NCBI GenBank assembly: GCA_945869365.1
Contig: CAMBOW010000077.1
Span: 1-8,770, forward strand
Length of the DNA: 8,770 nt
Source of the DNA: Flavobacterium psychrophilum
Lineage (GTDB): Bacteria > Bacteroidota > Bacteroidia > Flavobacteriales > Flavobacteriaceae
Reading direction: 5' to 3'
Shown piece by piece: positions 6,785 through 8,770 of the stretch. A program made the position numbers and the translations under genes. The number at the start of each line of letters is the position of its first letter. Position 1 is the first letter of the stretch. The notes beneath the pieces are model-generated. The model made no database searches. It was not told where the DNA came from and saw only the letters and a program-made list of their open reading frames with translations.

Positions 6785-8770
6785 TTAGCTGTTGTTTAGG
6801 GATGCTAAACTCGCTTTATACCACTTCAGTTCGTCCCAACTAAACGCGTCACCATACTTTTCTCTAATTGGCTGAAGCGAAACTGCCGTATGGTTTTCAA
6901 AGGCTTTGGCTAATTGTTGAATTCGATCGATTGGCAACACCGATTCTATAGAAATCATCTGATTTTCAATGAGTTTAGCAAAATGTCCATGAATAGTTTG
7001 CTCAGATAATTTGCGAATTTCTGCAATTTCCTTTACCGAACAATTTTGCTCCCAAAGCGCATAGGTTTCTTGAATCGTCGATTTTTTTTGGGTTTTTGCT
7101 TTCTCTTGCTTACTTGAAGTATAGCGCGTTTTCGAGGGTTGTTCTTCCAGTAATTTTGTAGGATTGTCTTTTGCTTCTTGTATGCGATTGGCTACTTTTT
7201 GGCGTTTGTATTTGGCAAAAAAAGACGATTGCAAGGTTTGTTTGTCTAATTTTTTGCCCTGAACTACCGCCGAAATCAGCAATTTGGATTTGTATAGCCG
7301 CAAAACCGCACTAGTGTGTAGTTCTTCGATGACTTGCAATTCCTCAAATACTGCTTTGCTTTTTTTGCGTTGTTGTACCGCTAGTAATTCGTCTATCAGC
7401 ACAGTAACCCCTTCGTCTAGTACAGGGAAAAAATAGCCGTATGCAGCCTCCACTCGCGTCGCTATCAAAGGCCAGTCGGGAGTGGTTTGCGCAAACAAAC
7501 TATCCAATTGAAGGACAAATTTTCTGGCTGGTTCTACCGTGGCCAATAACTTATCTTGTTGGTTTTTCGCCCAATTGTATGCCGACTTCTTTTTTGATTT
7601 TTCTTGGATTTTTTCTTGTACAAATTGCTGCCAGACATTTACTAAATCATACCAAGTGAAACACGATTTTAAATAATCCTGCACATAGCGAACCGTTTCG
7701 TTTGCCAAGTTTCGTGCCAACTGCTCTTCATTGGCTTTGTGGTTGGCATACTCCATCACGTCATGGTCGTTTACAATGCCGTTCATTTGCAGCGGCGCCA
7801 ACAAAACTAAGCCGTCCAAAGCGCGCAAACGCGATAAAGCTACATAGGCTTGACCAGGCATAAATACTTGCGACACATCAATCGCGGCTTTATTAAAGGT
7901 GAGCCCTTGACTTTTATGAATGGTGATTGCCCAGGCCAACTTTATGGGGTACTGCACAAAGGTGCCAATCACGGTTTCTTTGACTTCTTTGGTGAGTGGA
8001 TCTAGGGTGTAACGCAGGTTTTGCCACTCGTATTTTTCAATAACTAAGGACTTGTTTTCATCCGGAAAAAACACACAAATCTCTTGGGGCGCAAGCGATT
8101 GTATTTGCCCCATTTTTCCGTTGTAAAATTGTTTGTCGTGGCCGCTGTCGTTTTTAATAAACATAATTTGGGCGCCTACTTTCAATTGCAACTGAGCTTC
8201 TATTGGCGCTAGTTTTTCGGGGAAATCACCTGTAATTTCGGGCTCATAGGTAAAGTATTTGCCTGCTAAATTGGCCAAGGCCTCGGCGTTAATTTGATCG
8301 GCTTTGTGGTTGTGTGTGGTGAGCAATATATAACCCGGCTTGTTGTGTGTAGTGAACTGAGGGTCAACATATTGATTTAATTTTTTTAGGTCTGCTTCGG
8401 CTATTTTGTTGTTTCGAAGGTTGTTGAGAATTGAGATAAAATCGGCGTCCTGTTGGCGGTAAATTTTGGCCAATTCAATATAAATCGGTGGGTTTTTTTG
8501 GATCACCTGGGCATGAAAAAAGAATTTCCCTGAGTAATATTTTTTTAAATACTGCCATTCGCGGTCATTAATTACAGGGGGAAGTTGTAATAAATCGCCT
8601 ATAAATAAAACCTGCGCACCGCCAAAAGCAGTTTTGTTTTTACGAATGGTTTGCAGTGTAAAATCAATGGCGTCCAATAAATCAGCGCGGAGCATGCTCA
8701 CTTCGTCAATTACCAAGAGTTCCATGTTGCGCAAAAGCGCTTTTTTTTGGCCACTCATTTTCACCATTTT
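6785..8770 (-). CDS. Pif1/RecD-like ATP-dependent helicase with C-terminal HTH domain (5' end outside window)
   Basis: The frame is open through the right edge, so the N-terminus with the Walker A loop is missing; the ATG at 8765-8767 is internal. Numbering from that Met, the superfamily 1B helicase core shows motif II LLVIDEVSM (17-25), motif III VLFIGDLLQLPP (53-64), the Pif1-type YRQ (103-105), and the C-terminal core AITIHKSQGLTF (280-291) with YVALSR (308-313). A long helical, charged region follows (about 340-480), then a Lys/Gln-rich stretch (about 520-562). The end (about 563-650, KSTIQETYALWEQNCSVKEI onward, with a typical HTH turn at LSEQTIHGHFAKLIE) resembles the HTH_40 domain found at the C-terminus of some helicases such as RecQ. 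The core would unwind DNA 5'-3' at the expense of ATP, by analogy with Pif1. Role in replication-fork or repair structures is inferred. Confidence 0.88.
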   Translation of the reverse strand, partial: KMVKMSGQKKALLRNMELLVIDEVSMLRADLLDAIDFTLQTIRKNKTAFGGAQVLFIGDLLQLPPVINDREWQYLKKYYSGKFFFHAQVIQKNPPIYIELAKIYRQQDADFISILNNLRNNKIAEADLKKLNQYVDPQFTTHNKPGYILLTTHNHKADQINAEALANLAGKYFTYEPEITGDFPEKLAPIEAQLQLKVGAQIMFIKNDSGHDKQFYNGKMGQIQSLAPQEICVFFPDENKSLVIEKYEWQNLRYTLDPLTKEVKETVIGTFVQYPIKLAWAITIHKSQGLTFNKAAIDVSQVFMPGQAYVALSRLRALDGLVLLAPLQMNGIVNDHDVMEYANHKANEEQLARNLANETVRYVQDYLKSCFTWYDLVNVWQQFVQEKIQEKSKKKSAYNWAKNQQDKLLATVEPARKFVLQLDSLFAQTTPDWPLIATRVEAAYGYFFPVLDEGVTVLIDELLAVQQRKKSKAVFEELQVIEELHTSAVLRLYKSKLLISAVVQGKKLDKQTLQSSFFAKYKRQKVANRIQEAKDNPTKLLEEQPSKTRYTSSKQEKAKTQKKSTIQETYALWEQNCSVKEIAEIRKLSEQTIHGHFAKLIENQMISIESVLPIDRIQQLAKAFENHTAVSLQPIREKYGDAFSWDELKWYKASLASLNNS

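Noticed and set aside
6770..6792. Hairpin ACAGC/GCTGT (or GCTAA/TTAGC) as a bidirectional terminator between holB and the helicase gene
   Set aside because: The stem is only five base pairs with either a 13-base or a too-small loop, and there is no clear GC-rich stem with a T run.
8765..8767. ATG as the start of the helicase gene
   Set aside because: The frame continues to the window edge, and a helicase starting here would lack the Walker A motif just before motif II.
1..8770. A hidden defence system, toxin-antitoxin pair, CRISPR array or mobile element
   Set aside because: Every long stretch is occupied by housekeeping-type genes with consistent base composition; there are no spaced direct repeats, transposase motifs, tRNA or attachment-site features visible.

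Overview
The window is a compact, AT-rich stretch of chromosome that looks like a member of the Flavobacteriaceae (Bacteroidota), probably Flavobacterium or a close relative. Evidence for this is the promoter pattern (TTG, a 16-23 nt gap, then TAnnTTTG), the absence of convincing Shine-Dalgarno sequences, a DUF4837-type lipoprotein (a family I associate with Bacteroidota), and the sequence style of every protein. All six genes look intact within the window, but the first and last are cut by its edges. I see no tRNA, rRNA, CRISPR array, insertion sequence, prophage gene or other mobile element, and no intergenic gap longer than about 130 bases.

Layout from left to right. At 1-476 (+) is the C-terminal part of an envelope protein with tandem OmpA-like domains. 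Running towards it on the minus strand is a three-gene unit, read in the order mltD (4229 to 1938, a lytic transglycosylase with five LysM repeats), a DUF4837 lipoprotein gene (1911-916) and elaA (919-473, a GNAT acetyltransferase). The first spacing is 26 bases and the second is an ATGA overlap, so these are probably co-transcribed from a promoter at 4257-4290. Upstream on the same strand is pgk (5500-4313), which has its own -7 element at 5529-5536. Divergent from pgk is a DNA polymerase III delta-prime gene (5632-6783, +). It meets head-on, with one base between stops, a partial Pif1/RecD-like helicase gene carrying a C-terminal helix-turn-helix (8770-6785, -).

Functionally the window combines cell-envelope upkeep (OmpA-like protein, transglycosylase, lipoprotein), core metabolism (pgk) and DNA replication or repair (delta-prime, helicase). 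I found no sign of an undescribed multi-gene system. The most useful observations are: the mltD start has to be moved because the upstream TTG candidate lies inside a promoter element; pgk and delta-prime have mirror-image promoter cores, with delta-prime apparently leaderless; the OmpA domain has Cys-Cys where its peptidoglycan-binding Asp is expected; and a DUF4837 lipoprotein of unknown function is tied to a peptidoglycan lyase.
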